A DNA stretch of 64,000 nt from Klebsormidium nitens (taxonomy: Eukaryota; Streptophyta; Klebsormidiophyceae; Klebsormidiales; Klebsormidiaceae), in assembly GCA_000708835.1 (NCBI GenBank), contig DF237001.1, forward strand, positions 145,967 to 209,966. Reading direction: 5' to 3'. Under the pieces are notes generated by a model. It saw only the letters and a list, made by a program, of their open reading frames with translations, was not told the origin of the DNA and ran no database searches. This document shows, one piece after another, positions 34,427 through 46,475 of the stretch. Position 1 is the first letter of the stretch. Every line of letters begins with the position of its first letter. A program made the position numbers and the translations under genes.

Positions 34427-36215
34427 CTAAACGTTCGGGTAGGATAATAGTTGGGATCTACGTGCTTCAGTGACAGCAAGCTTGATACTCACCATGTTGC
34501 TCAAATTTGGGAATTAGATGTACATAAGGCTTAATGATGAGAGACGAGGGTGGGGTATAACACGTCATTGCTAAGAGCTCCATATGGTCCTTTTGTCATA
34601 TCGATCAAGCTCGACACAATTATAAACCGGCCATGCACACTCGCCATGCGTTCGATGTTCCAATGTATGGCTTCATTGAGACTTCGGCCAAGCCTTCTCG
34701 CAACCGTTGGGCAATGACTCTCGATGAAATTGGAATGCAACTTTTACTATGGCTGCGCTGGTCTTCAATTCTCATGTACGATATAGCGCGGCTTGCAGTA
34801 CGTTGCATAGTAGAATATGATATGTTCGAGTGATGGTCTCGTCTTTATCGAAATCTGTTAATGATGCAGCCTGTCCCTATGCATGGCAAATTTACGCCCA
34901 AGTGTACTACACGCTGGCATGGAAACTAAAAGGCCATCACGATCCCATATAACTTTACGAGAAACAATTATCAGGTGTCCATACCGTTCTCTGTAGAGGC
35001 TCTCCTTACCCGCGTCCTCTCTGAACCAACAGATGAAATATTCAGGTTTGTCTTACACAACCGCACAGCCTGCTTTCATGTTGCTGCACTCTTCTGCAGC
35101 GGTTGAAATAAGTTAACAGCCAAAGAAGCCACGGTCGCGCACGTGTGCGCGTCAGGTTGGATATTTCGTTCGACGCAACACGAGTAGGACCTTGGAAGTG
35201 CTATTGCTACCGACAGCCGCTCCAAGTATTGCTGCCTTCACGGCAGACTGATTGAACCACTGAACTTTTCAAAGCAACACTTGTGTCCCAACGCCGTGAA
35301 TTTGGACACGCGGCACGATCCTATGCGCTCTTGGTGCCGTGTACCTCGTCCAGCATCTCGTGCAGCTTCTTGTAGGCAAGATTCTCGAGGCCGTTCACAG
35401 GCGGAACGCACAATTCTGAGATGGCCGAAACGCTGTCACAGCCGTCCGATCGTCACCTAATGAAGCCAGTCTGAGAGTGCACTTGGGCGTTAGCTGCTAT
35501 CGACCAGGACCGGACTCTTAAGCTTGGGCCTCCTCTCTTGCGCTGGAAAGGGCGAATCGTAGCCGTCAAGTTGTTGACGTTGACAAGATGGACGATGATG
35601 ACAGCCTGGTCGCTTGTCCCCCAGACATTTCGAGATTGTGCGTTCCGCCTGTTCAGCTGCCGAGGCGTCTGCAAATCAACGGTCAAGACGACGTTAAGAT
35701 TTCTCCACAAGTATGCTGCGAAGATGAAATCCAATTCCGAGAATGCGTAGGTTGGAAGCCTGGTGCGTTTTTAGTTCAGTGATCTGAAAAGGGTGGCCAC
35801 AGCACCGCTTGCTCATTTCAAACGACTCCGCTTAAGCAAGAAGGAACTTGCGCGCACGCAAGCTTTCCGAAGTCGTAGCTTCATTTGGTATGGTCAGGCC
35901 GGTTTGGAGCAGATTCTCAGAGTAACTTGACTGCTTCACCATTCGAAGGTATTCTGGGAGAACAACAACAAGAGGATTTGCGAAAAAGTAGTTCACTTGC
36001 GAGAATCGCCAGCTCCTTCAGCTTATCTTCGAGTCGAAAATCCAGACCTTTTTAGGCTGGTCCTCGTTTCTGTTCGGTAACGTTGCTGCTCGGTAACAAT
36101 CAAAATCAGTGCGACAAAATGATCAACTCAAGAGGGAGCCAGCGAAGGCGGAGAATCCAAGAAACTAGGTGTGCGAGATTACCAGGTCCTTGAGTCTGTC
36201 TTCGTTGATGTCCAG
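34427..36215. other. Region without a firm gene; probably includes unseen 5' exons of the EGF gene
   Basis: Two exon-like pieces stand out. On the minus strand, a frame ending at about 35334 encodes LCVPPVNGLENLAYKKLHEM and a stop about a dozen residues later, after an AG acceptor. On the plus strand, an ATG at 35588 opens MDDDDSLVACPPDISRLCVP. They share an 18-base inverted match. Neither could be linked to a gene. Confidence 0.35.
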
Positions 36216-37716
36216 CGCCTGCGGCTGCTCATTGGACGGCCTGCGGGGCCACAGTGTGCTTCAACGGGGGGCTGTGCCAGGCCCTCAAGTGTGTTTGCCC
36301 CTTCGGGTTTAATGGTTCGGATTGCTCGCAGCCAGGTGGGTCGACGAAGCACAGACATAATCGCCACAATCTTTCACGCTTGAATCCTTGAAAAATCTGT
36401 AGCTGAGCTGAGGGCTTTTTGTCATGTCCGGATGGAGAGCGTTGCTATGATGAGCATAACATTCAGGCTCTATCTGAGAACCATTGGATGGTTGACTCGA
36501 GTGACTCTGGAGCACAAAAGGAGCTTTTCAGTCAGCTCGTGCGAGTGCATATGCCTTCGACTAGGCTCTATACTAGCTATCCCAACGTTGAAGTCCCTCT
36601 AATTCCCCCGCTGCTTTATACATCATTTCTCTCTTTCCCGCAGATACATCCACGAGTACGTATACAGACCATCCAGCCAGGCTTTGAAAGGACTGCCCAA
36701 ATCAGATACGAAGCAATTTCGTTTGGTTCCTTTTCTTTGCAGTGAGCAGCGCGGCGGCAGCTGCTGCCACAAGCGGGACGTCAGTCATCAGCCCAGGGCC
36801 GACCCTCCTTGCGGGTGATACGGGTGGCGGTGGCACAAAGGTTAGGCAGGAACCGCATGATTTCTGTTGTTTGATCAACTCTGCCAGCTTTTGCATTTTG
36901 CTCGAAACGTCTTTGAACCTTGTAATCCCGGACCGAGGTTTGGATAGCGCCTCTGTACTGTTCGAACCTTCTTCCGATCCTTATCGTCCATGTGAGAACG
37001 CCAATATCTTGCTGGTTGTGCTTCGAACAGCTGCCTGGCTTTCCCGAGCGGTTCCCGTCCCCAACGAGACCCTACGCTCAGGCAGATTGCATCACGTCAG
37101 CAGCACGATTCAGACCTCGGACAACGCTGCTGCTGACGCTGTTCAATGCTGACGCAGTGGTACGTCATACTGTTCGTGGTGGCGGGCGGGATAGCGCTCG
37201 TTGCCCTCGGTCTTGGCGTTGTGGTTGTACTTCGGCGGCGGAGGCAGGACAAGCAGACAATGCGCCAATTCCAGGAGCTTGTGAAGCAGAACTCAGTCTC
37301 CGAAGGGCAGGTATGTGGGTTGGTAAGAGAAACCTCGTCTCGACACATTACGTCGAGTTTTGGCCCGTCCTTTCGACCCGCACTGCCAGTTTAGTTGGGA
37401 CCCGTTTCCGGTTACATTTGCTGCTCGAATCTTGTGCAGCGTTGCATTGGTTTGTTGGTTGGACCCAAAGATCAAGGGCGTTTGGGTGTCGGGCTTTGTG
37501 TTGACGTGTGGGGATGCCAAGTCTGACATTCCAAAATTGTTCGGGGCGTTGTTAGACAAGCGTGCATGATGCTTCTGCTGAGATTAACGGCTTAGGTGTG
37601 GTGATCAAATGTTGTGGATGTGGCTCAAAAGGGTTCGCAAGGCTTTCAATCAGCAGAGTGCGAGTCTGACAATCAATCTGGTATTCCAGGGGCATGACGA
37701 GGAAGCAAACCCGTGA
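36216..37716 (+). CDS. Single-pass membrane protein with EGF-like domain (5' part missing)
   Basis: Exons 36216-36335, 36743-36840, 37158-37310 and 37690-37716 join in phase. The first carries a six-Cys EGF-like domain: CGATVCFNGGLCQALK, then CVCPFGFNGSDC. The next is an Ala/Ser/Thr/Gly-rich linker. The third has one membrane segment (ILFVVAGGIALVALGLGVVV) followed by a basic stop-transfer run LRRRRQ and a helical cytosolic stretch. The last codes GHDEEANP and stop. The topology is that of a type I surface protein with a tail of about 40 residues and no kinase. The frame enters 36216 in mid-codon, so at least one upstream exon with the signal peptide remains unidentified, probably within 34.4-36.2 kb. 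The partner and role are unknown; a cell-surface or wall-facing role is inference. Confidence 0.7.
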
Positions 37717-38947
37717 CGGAAGAACCGTGATTGCGCCACTGCATAAGTGGCAGACTGCTGGTTTAGCAAGCGGCAGCGAAATTGGGTCAAAAGCAAACTT
37801 GAAGTGCGTTGTAAAGCCTTCAGCTCCTCAAGCTGAAGACGCACATTTAATCAAATGTCAACTTGAACTTAGTACGTACAAACGACAAATCAAGAGAATT
37901 CTAATTGCACTACGAATAAAAACATTTATATTACTTGTCTATATAATAGCGACACATGTTGCGAAGTCCTTATTTTTGAGATTGATAGCAGGCCAGGGTT
38001 CTTCAAGAGTCACCGAAGTTGAGTTCATGGACCATTGGCACCTATCATGGGTTGATAACCTGGGATGTGACTCGGAGACTGTGGGCAGTACTTTTCCAGA
38101 ATAGCAGTCTGGTGTGCATGATGAGCGGCTCGGATGTGAATGCAGGTAGCTGACTCTCCTACAGTAATTTACCAGCCTTCATTGGCACACCTATCTGCCA
38201 AATCAAGCAAGAGAGCTAGGCCCTGCAAGCGCCCGCGAATTGTCGTTTGCAAGGAGGCCGCACGCGGCCGCGATTGCCAAACATGAAAGTCGGAATCCGG
38301 ACTCATGCAATCCTGCCGCCTTGGCCGACAAAACATGGCATGACGGTGACTGTACGAGCCGGGCCGCACAGCATGAGAAAGCACCACAGTGCATAACTGC
38401 AGCAGCCATTTTAATGATGCACCTTCCGTAATATATCATCATGTCAAGAACACAAGCCGATGGGACGCAAGTTCGGGCTCTCTGTCCTGAGTCTGGAGTG
38501 CACATGATTCTTAATGTCGGCGCGTCCGCGGTATCCATGTAGAGTACTTAGCATTGATATCATATGCAGCCTAAATAAGTTTTCGAGCTTGTGTATCTGA
38601 AAGTAAAACCAAACGAGTGACCTACAAAGTAACGGACCATTCAGAGGAGAGTCATTACAGCCCCTTGACAGGCCCACAACAGGCTTGCCAACTGCAGGAT
38701 CATGCATGCTGACGAGCACGGGAGCGAATCGAGTCCGCACCCGTCGATCATGTACCACAGGGAACCCAAGCCTGACTGTTGAGCGGTTCAGATCCTTGAT
38801 ACAGTTCGATGCATGTCCGAACAATTTCAAGTCGGTAAATGCAATTTTCGACCTTCAAAATGCTTTGGAAAGACTCATAATAACTTCGTGCCACTGTTTC
38901 ACCACGGCCGATTCGACGCCGCGAAGCTCTCGCACTTCGGTCCTACT
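37717..38947. other. Intergenic stretch between convergent genes
   Basis: Lies between the EGF-protein stop and the coiled-coil gene stop. No recognisable domain in any frame; presumably 3' untranslated regions and spacer. Confidence 0.5.
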
Positions 38948-41900
38948 TCATTGAGTTCGTTTCTTACTCCACTGGTAGTTCAAGAGCTCAGCGTTCTCGT
39001 CTGACTGCGCTTGCGAATCTTCCAGCTCCGTGATCTTGGCGCTGCCTGTGTATGGTCTCATGAACTTACTATCATCGTAATCGAAGAGCGGTTTCATTTG
39101 GGGCCTGTTTTTCCTTACACCAAACCGCGTGAACGTTGGCAATGGATCTTCACCGCACTCTCCTGTCGCCGGTGCTTCGTAAGCTTGGCTGACCTTGGAC
39201 GACTGCTGCAAAAAAAGTGTATGTATCGAGCCTGAGAAAACTCTTGATACATACCGGGCAACAATTCTTTGACAAAGGAGTGATCAGCATTTGGCCTAAT
39301 GAGCCAGGCGCAGCCGATTTGCACTTTAAGCGCCAAAGCGCGAACCCTTTGTCGCTAACACGCTAGTAAAGGAGACTCTGCTCCTTTCCCCAAACTTGCC
39401 AAGCACGCAAAAAGTTTGAAACAGGAGCTTGACTTCTTTCGTAAGCATTTACGTAAGCAGCACACGTACGTGTTGTTCATCCGTCTCCCGCTCGTGACTG
39501 CGCCTGAGGGGCAAGCCACCCCTCCCGAACGCGGCAGCGGCTCGCGGCATGCGTTCCGCAGGCGAAGGCTTGGCCGGGGGGCTCGCGAGAGGCAGCGCGC
39601 TTTTCCTGTATGGGCCTTTCGGAGTCCAGTGATGTGTCCGGATGTCCATTCGCTGGCGGCCTGGGAGAAGCGCCGCAGGGTGGGGCGGTGCGGTTCCCCG
39701 GTCACTCTGCTGGGAACGGAGGTGATTTGAGGTTCTGGTTAAGTGGTGGCCTTAACCAGGAGAGGCAACGGGGGAGAGCTATGGAAAAGCAGGCAACTCA
39801 AGGGAGCAGGAGGAATCTCTTGTGAGAGCAACGTTTATACTTAGAACCGCTTTCTTGAAACTACACAGCCACGACCTCGCTCGCAACTTGTGGAGCGACT
39901 CGCGGATGTATTGTAGGGACACTTACCTGAGGAAGTTCTCGTCCCGGACGAGAGTAGTCGTCGGCTTCTTCGTTCAAGCTCGCCTCAAAGCATGCCGAGA
40001 TCTGAGTGATCCTGCAGAAGAAAATCGGGTCGCGTCTGGTCCTGACAGCGCTTTTCTGCAAGATTCCATTCTCCAAGAACCCGACCAGTATCAGGTAAGC
40101 GTCTCCACCAGATCGAGGGAGAAAAGTTGTTTTGAGATTGCCAACGACATTCCAACCACCATGCTAGGCAATGCAGCACCCACTCGTGGACTTTGGCGCG
40201 CTGCTCCAACCGATTGCACTGGGCCCGCTTCTGCTTGATTCTGTTGTCCAACATCCAGTTCTCGTCTGCAACCAAAGCCAACATGCTTAATGAATCTCAA
40301 AATAATCCCTGCAAGATTTCATGCCATTACTGCTACGGCCAGCGGTCTTGCTTGGATCGAGACCTTGCAACAATTCAGCATATTTAAAAGGACGTGAAAT
40401 CAAGTGAGATACAACCCTGGAAGGCTCACTCGTTATCTTTGGTAGCTGCGCTTCGAGGCCCGCAGTGCAATCGCTGAGGGTCGCTATCTCGTCCTCTACC
40501 GCATCAAGTTCAGCCACCAACCTGTGAAATAAGCAGAACAATCTGAAGTTTTGCTGGAGCGCCTTGACCAGGACAACACGCTTCAGCAGTGCACCGCAGG
40601 GCGTTCACGTCATCCTTCGGTTTGCAGGTCATAGGCAAACTTACTAAACACAGCACAATGCTTCGAAAATCTTCCGAGTACACCATTGCAGTTGTTTCAG
40701 GTGTTACCTTCTGAGAGTCTGGTCACGCTCATGTGCTACGGTTTCTTTGGCAATGCGCTCGGCCCTGACTTTGGCTGCAGCTAATGTCCGTTCGGCAGTC
40801 TTCACGTTAAGGTTCAGACCTGAAGAGACACGATGCGTCTGCAATTGACCTTCTTCATGCTGTTCTTCTAGTTGAGTTCTGTGAACTACAAGAATCCATC
40901 CGTGACATGAACTTGTCACTCGAATTTGTCATTGATCGGATAGGACCTGCAGAACCTGGTGTGGAAATTAAGGACAGTTGCCAAAGATCTTACCTTCTCT
41001 TTTGTCCCGCAAACGAGTTACAGCCGATTTCTTCGTCCTCACTCGATTTGCATCTTGCTCTTTTTGGAGCTCAGTCTCTGCGGAAACCTTGTCGATGCTT
41101 TTCTGCAACTGGTTGCAGGCTTGCTCGAAGCCCTTCCGCTCTTTAGCTAGATCAACCTTTAGCTGGGCTTTATGAAAAGACTTGCAAAAGTCAATGAATT
41201 CCTGCCTGCACAGGACGGATGACAAAAAATGAACACAACTTTTCACGGACTTCTGTCGCTACATATCCAATCAATCTCCTTGCAGGTCTGCTTCGACGAC
41301 AATCAAAACATAAGAAACTGATGTGCTTTGCTGATAGGAGTCTGTTTGCATGCGGCGTCAACTTACTCACCTCTGTTTTTCTAAAAGCTCTTGCTTCTCG
41401 TCTTTGATACGCTTTGCCAGCAGAATCTCTTCGTCTAGTCTGTTTTTCTCCTTCTTTAGAGCTTCTGCAACAAAAATATTCCACGCCATTCCAAAATTAC
41501 CATCAAAGAATAACCTGTTTGCTGCTCATCTGGTTCTTGTCGAGGAAACAACCGAAACATTGTCAGAGAATCAGCTTCGTCTCACATCCTCAGAAAATTC
41601 AAGAGAGTGAATCTGATCGAAAATGCACATCATTCTGGTTTCCCTGAATATTGATCGCAGGTTGGGTGTCCGAAGCTCAGAAAGTGTGATTGCTGAGTGT
41701 TCCTTACGTTTCAGGTTCTCAAAGTCTTCTGCTTGTGTTGCAAAGGTGCAATGCTCTCTGAGCAAACTTTGCTCCTCATCTTCCCAGCTTCGCACTTCGT
41801 CCTCACAGAGGACGATTGAGGACTCGATCTCTCGAGTCTTTCCAATTTCGTACGTTATACTTGCGTCCACCTGCAATGGAGAAAAGAATGAGCATAACAT

Positions 41901-42123
41901 TCAGAAGAAGCCCAACGCACTGTCTGATTGAGACTGAATTTCAAGCATTGCTTCTCAGCGTTCCTTGCTGAGATTCCTCTTTCAAACAAGGTGCAGCTGA
42001 TTGCCCCAAATCAAACCATCTGATGCATGTTGCTTAGCCTTCAGCAGGAAATCCGGATTCACTTACCGCATCCAACTCACTTTTCAAAGCGGTCACTTGC
42101 TGCAATAGAGTCGCACTTTCCAT
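38948..42123 (-). CDS. Coiled-coil protein of about 400 residues (unknown function)
   Basis: Minus-strand exons: 42067-42123, 41708-41870, 41371-41464, 40994-41205, 40708-40885, 40430-40521 and 40180-40265 join in exact phase, followed by about 39930-40012 and 38948-39205. One small exon near 40.0-40.1 kb is probably missing, because the phase does not close there. The ATG at 42123 reads MESATLLQQVTALKSELDA. The protein is mostly heptad-rich charged helix (DEEILLAKRIKDEKQELLEK, ACNQLQKSIDKVSAETELQK). The last exon is less helical (DPLPTFTRFGVRKNRPQMKP) and ends in YQWSKKRTQ. Such proteins occur in centrosomal, ciliary, kinetochore and tethering complexes; none can be chosen from the sequence. 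It is divergent from GID8. Confidence 0.68.
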
Positions 42124-43221
42124 TCTAAGAGAGCTGACCACCTTATATGGACGACGTACCAGTCCGGCAGCAGCGAACGGCTAGTTTTTCTGTTTCTCTC
42201 CCTTCGTTTTAATGCTTGAACTTGATACGTGAGGATCCTCGGCTCCTTACTAGATAATCTGTACCAACCCAGCTTTTGTGGCACACTGTGATCTCGTCAG
42301 CCCCCGCGTCAGCCATAGCAGCAGCATGCAGAAAGCTCGCCTTGAAAGCGTAAAAAGCTTCTCACAAGGTACGAAGCTGCGATCTGATTTTCTTTGCTTT
42401 CTTTGTGGTTCCGGCAGGAGCTAGCGCGTCGCTGGCGGCCGCTTCAAGCGCACAGGCGCCCACGCGGCCGGCCGTTCATTGCGGACGCCCACTTCGACTT
42501 CGGAACAGCTTCGCAAACCTCCAGTCCGAAGAGCGTCCGCACACGGAAGATGCACGTGTTGTCCGGATGATTGTCCTGATGATTGTCCTGATGCACTGCA
42601 GGCTTCAACTTCAACTTCCAAGTTCAAACTCAAGCCTGTTGTTGCTGTAGGACGCTTGCTGTAGGATCTGCAGTGATCGTGGCGAAATTGTTTTCGGAAA
42701 TGCGCAAACACTAATTGCTGAAGCGCAAATTCACCCTAATTGGCGAAATTGGCGAAATTATCTGTATGCTTATGCAATTTCGGGCGCCTCAGCCTATAAC
42801 TTGGTGCCGAAATCGGTATTGGTCTGACGCTAACTCAACTATTTAGCTGCCTTCAAGGCAGACTGGTCATACAAGATCAAGAGTAACTGCTCCTGGGCCC
42901 AAAATGTCATTGACACAGGTGTTTCCGCGCCGCGCGCCTACGCGCGACCGCGCGGCCGCGCTTAATTTCGCCAGCCTGCGCAAACTCCTCCCTTTGCGCG
43001 AATATGCGCAAACTAATGCGCAAACCTAATTGGCGAAATCAATTAGGTTTCGCCACGAACACTGAGGATCTGGGGAATTTGGGCCACCCCCGAAAGATAC
43101 AGCAACTGACGGTGAAGGAGCGGTTTATTCTTGAGGGGCAAGGAGCAAAGAAAGCGCACAGAGATACTATAGCAATTGCCCAATTCGCATTGGTCGCGGC
43201 TGTGCCGCTCATCTCAACAGG
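42124..43221. promoter_or_regulatory. Divergent upstream region with repeated GGCGAAATT and GCGCAAA words and a hairpin
   Basis: Lies between the coiled-coil gene and GID8 start codons. From about 42680 to 43055 the words GGCGAAATT/AATTTCGCC and GCGCAAA recur several times, including a direct doublet of TTGGCGAAA near 42740-42760. Near 43022-43050 an 11-base inverted repeat (AAACCTAATTG ... CAATTAGGTTT) can form a hairpin with a 7-base loop. A 12-14 base tandem (TGATTGTCCTGA) lies near 42568-42596. No gene is supported here. Confidence 0.5.
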
Positions 43222-45572
43222 ATGGGAAAGGGGGAGGTGAGCATCTGTCTCATTGTTTTTATAGTTCATCATGAAATATTCAAAATAAAAGGAGTAGCAC
43301 ATGCTGGATGCAATTGTCTGGACGCACTCACTGCTGCACCAACCTTATGCAGCTCATCAGTTTCTTTAGTCCGTTCTAGCATGTGAAGTGGAGTCACTTG
43401 TGCAATTGTGCTGATCATATAACTATGGCCCTTTGTGCTGTCCTTGCCTATGTAGAATGTTTCACTTCAGGTGGCGTACTAGTGCATTGAATTTTAGCAG
43501 CCAACCGGCTCATTAGAAAGTGAAGAACGCCAGGGAAAGTTGTAGACTTCAGGAAAACTCATACTTTCCTAACTCGACTGGGTGTCGACTGGGTGTCCTT
43601 CATTGCAGCTGATGTGATATATGTCGTTTTGCAACCATAATCTCCACCTACTTTATTATTCCCTGCAGTCATCGTCGAAGAAGGTCATTGGTAGAGAAGA
43701 TTGGGAGAAGAGGCTGAGCGATGTGAAGATCAGGAAGGAGGACATGAACAAGTTGGTCATGAACTACCTTGTCACCGAGGGTTATGTAGACGCTGCGGAG
43801 AAGTTTCAGCTCGAGTCCGGCGTAAAACGTGAGCGACACTCTTTCACTTTGATGCCATGTTCTCTGGAGCAATGTTGGCAGAAGGGGAATTGCATGTCTT
43901 CAGTCGCAACCGTTGTGAGCCAGGTCGCAGTGAATGTCCGAACTTTGGACGTATTTGCCTCAGCAGGCTCTCATGAAGTCTGGCTAAGCATTTTAGACCA
44001 CTTAGCGATGCCTGCCATTCAGCTCTTGAGGTCACGATAGCCTGCCATCAGGGCGCACACAGCAGGTATCCTGCTATCAATCACCTGCTATATGTGTACT
44101 TTTTGGAAGGGCAAAACATTCATCTCAGGTCAGAAGCCAAACGTAGGCTTGATTAAGGCCTCGTCAGTGATGTTCGCCACCTTTCAACCTGCAGCGGAGA
44201 TTGACCTGAGCACTATCACGGACCGGATGACTGTACGGAAGGCGGTTCAGAGTGGGAATGTGGAGGATGCCCTTGAAAAGGTCAACGATCTGAATCCCGA
44301 GGTGCGATCTTCTTTCCCATGTCTGTGGTTGCTTGAAGCTTTGGTGTCGGCGATGTGTGCATATCACTGACGACAACGATGTATCCAGTTAAAAAACGGT
44401 CTTGAAGCCCTTATTTGCAATTCCAAATGCGCTGAAGCGGAAGCTGATCTTGTTGAACTTCTCTGGCTAATTATCTGGAAGCGCGCTGCCTCAACATACA
44501 GAGTGGAAAGACATGCCAATTGATGGATCATGCCTTTTCAGAAAAGCGGCAGCAATGCGCTGGTGGTCACGCACAGAAACGGGAACCGATTTCGGGTCAC
44601 TCTTTCATGATCTGCAAGTCTTGTTTTGGCTGGCCCGTATATATCAGGACTTACGGGGGGTAAGAATCCACATGTGATTTACACGAAAACAAATGTTCCT
44701 TTCTGCAGATACTGGACACCAATCCCCAGCTCTTCTTCCACCTTCAACAACAGCGGCTGATTGAGTTGATACGGAGTGGAAAGGTGGAAGAAGCTCTAGA
44801 GTTTGCACAGGAAGAGCTTGCTCCACGGGGAGAGGAAAATGTAAGTGTCTTGCTCCGAAAGTTTGGCATAAGATCAGGGCTGCCCCTCAACATCTCAACT
44901 TTCACGCTTGAGATGCTAAGGCACTCATGTTTGCCGGATGTATGATCATCCTCTCTCCAGATTGCCAACCCTTCGCCTTAATTCTTGGAAGCTTCTCCAA
45001 GTCTCTGATGGTGCTCGATGATAAAGATCTGAGCTCGAGTATCGACCGTCTCCTCTTCTTTGCAGCACCAATTTCTGGAGGAGCTTGAGCGGACAGTTGC
45101 GCTGCTAGCGTTTGAGGACACCGCAAACAGCCCAGTATCGGACCTGCTAGACATCAGTCAACGGCAAAAGACAGCCAGCGAGCTGAATGCTGCGATCCTG
45201 ACGAGTCAGAGCCACGAGAAAGGTGCGTTGTTTCCTCCCCAACACTTCCTCCGGTTGTTCTGTTTCAAGGCTGTTAAGAATTGCCAGCAAGCTTGGAGGA
45301 CCTCCAACTAAAAGACACCAGTGAAAACGAGTTTTGCTCGAAGCCTGCATCTCCCCACCTGTCCCAGTCTGCATGACCATCTTGATTCTTTGATTTGATA
45401 GGCAGGCAAGGGAGAAGTGTTGAGTGCATATAAAGCACGTCTCTTCTTTTCAGATCCCCGGTTACCCAGCCTGCTCAAGATGCTCGTGTGGGCACAGAAT
45501 CAGCTCGACGAGAAGGTCTCCTACCCAAGGATAAACGACCTCGTTAATGCTACGCTAGAGGACCCTGTATAA
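43222..45572 (+). CDS. GID8: GID8/Twa1 homologue, LisH-CTLH subunit of the GID/CTLH ubiquitin ligase
   Basis: Exons 43222-43236, 43669-43828, 44195-44301, 44709-44840, 45066-45222 and 45454-45572 join in phase to 229 residues, close to the plant length. Reading: a LisH motif ([20 protein letters not shown]), a CTLH region ([20 protein letters not shown], then [20 protein letters not shown]), and a CRA region ([77 protein letters not shown]). It is nearly collinear with land-plant GID8, which scaffolds the GID/CTLH E3 complex (RanBPM, MAEA, RMD5) in cytosol and nucleus. The start exon (MGKGE) is chosen because it fits phase and a strong donor; it is the least certain part. Confidence 0.95.
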
Positions 45573-46475
45573 TGAGATTGTTGCAGATACTATCGGAAGG
45601 ACGTCGATTCTGTACATAGAAAACTGGGGTTTGGAGCATGTCGGATAGACATGTCGAGGGATAAGGGCAACCATTGCTTAATCTAGTATATGTGCAGCTT
45701 TCCGGTCCAAAGGACTCGAAGTTCTTCTGACCTGACGTGTCAACCTAGAGGTTGGGCGCGCGCGTCATCTATAGTAAGTTGGTGGCTCACTTCCAGTAGG
45801 ATCGAGCTGCAGTACGTGGCCACCTTCATATAATTGATATCACGTCTTGCAAACATGCACTGGAGCCTCAGTCCCGTGCACCGAATTTCAGAAGGTTCCA
45901 TGCATGGCTGATATGAACGTCATATCCAGCCTGACGCGCTGGTGGCCTGACTCTTCATGCTTAATTGCAGTAGGTGTATGATCATTCGCGCGACAATGTA
46001 ACTGAGCCTCGTTCAACGGTTGCTTGATTGTGAGATCGATGATCGACGCGGCCGTTCAACCATGCATGGTCGCCGGGCCTGCATGGCCCTATTATACAAC
46101 GAAGCGCACGTTAGTACGGCAAAATGTCGATCATGTTCACTGATGCCAGGCGGCCGCTGGCCTCGGTTGGCAAGCTGCGCGATGCATGCCGCCGCCACTC
46201 TCTTTACACCTTGGAATATTGCATGGCTGCTAGGTAACGTACACTGCATCCATGCATGGTTTGTATACAACCAAGCATTGAATCGATATAAACCTCCAAG
46301 TGAGTGCATCTGTTTGTACTTACATGCGGTAGGCGGTAGGTCGCCTTTCAGAGCCGCTACATACCTGGCAGCCTGTACGGCAGATTGTCAATCATGTCCT
46401 GTCTTTCGCAAACAGCGTGATTTCGGCTCTTGCCGGGTCGAAATTCAGAAATTGCAAGGATAAACGCTTTTGTTG
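45573..46475. other. Intergenic stretch between convergent genes, with CATGCATG-type motifs
   Basis: Lies between the GID8 stop and the HEMW stop. CATGCATG or TGCATG words occur at about 45900, 46062, 46180 and 46252. The open frame at 46020-46463 (+) has no domain and sits in a convergent 3' region, so it is not called as a gene. Confidence 0.5.

Noticed and set aside
46020-46463. 147-codon plus-strand frame with several Cys residues
   Set aside because: Lies in a convergent 3' region rich in CATGCATG words, with no domain and biased composition.
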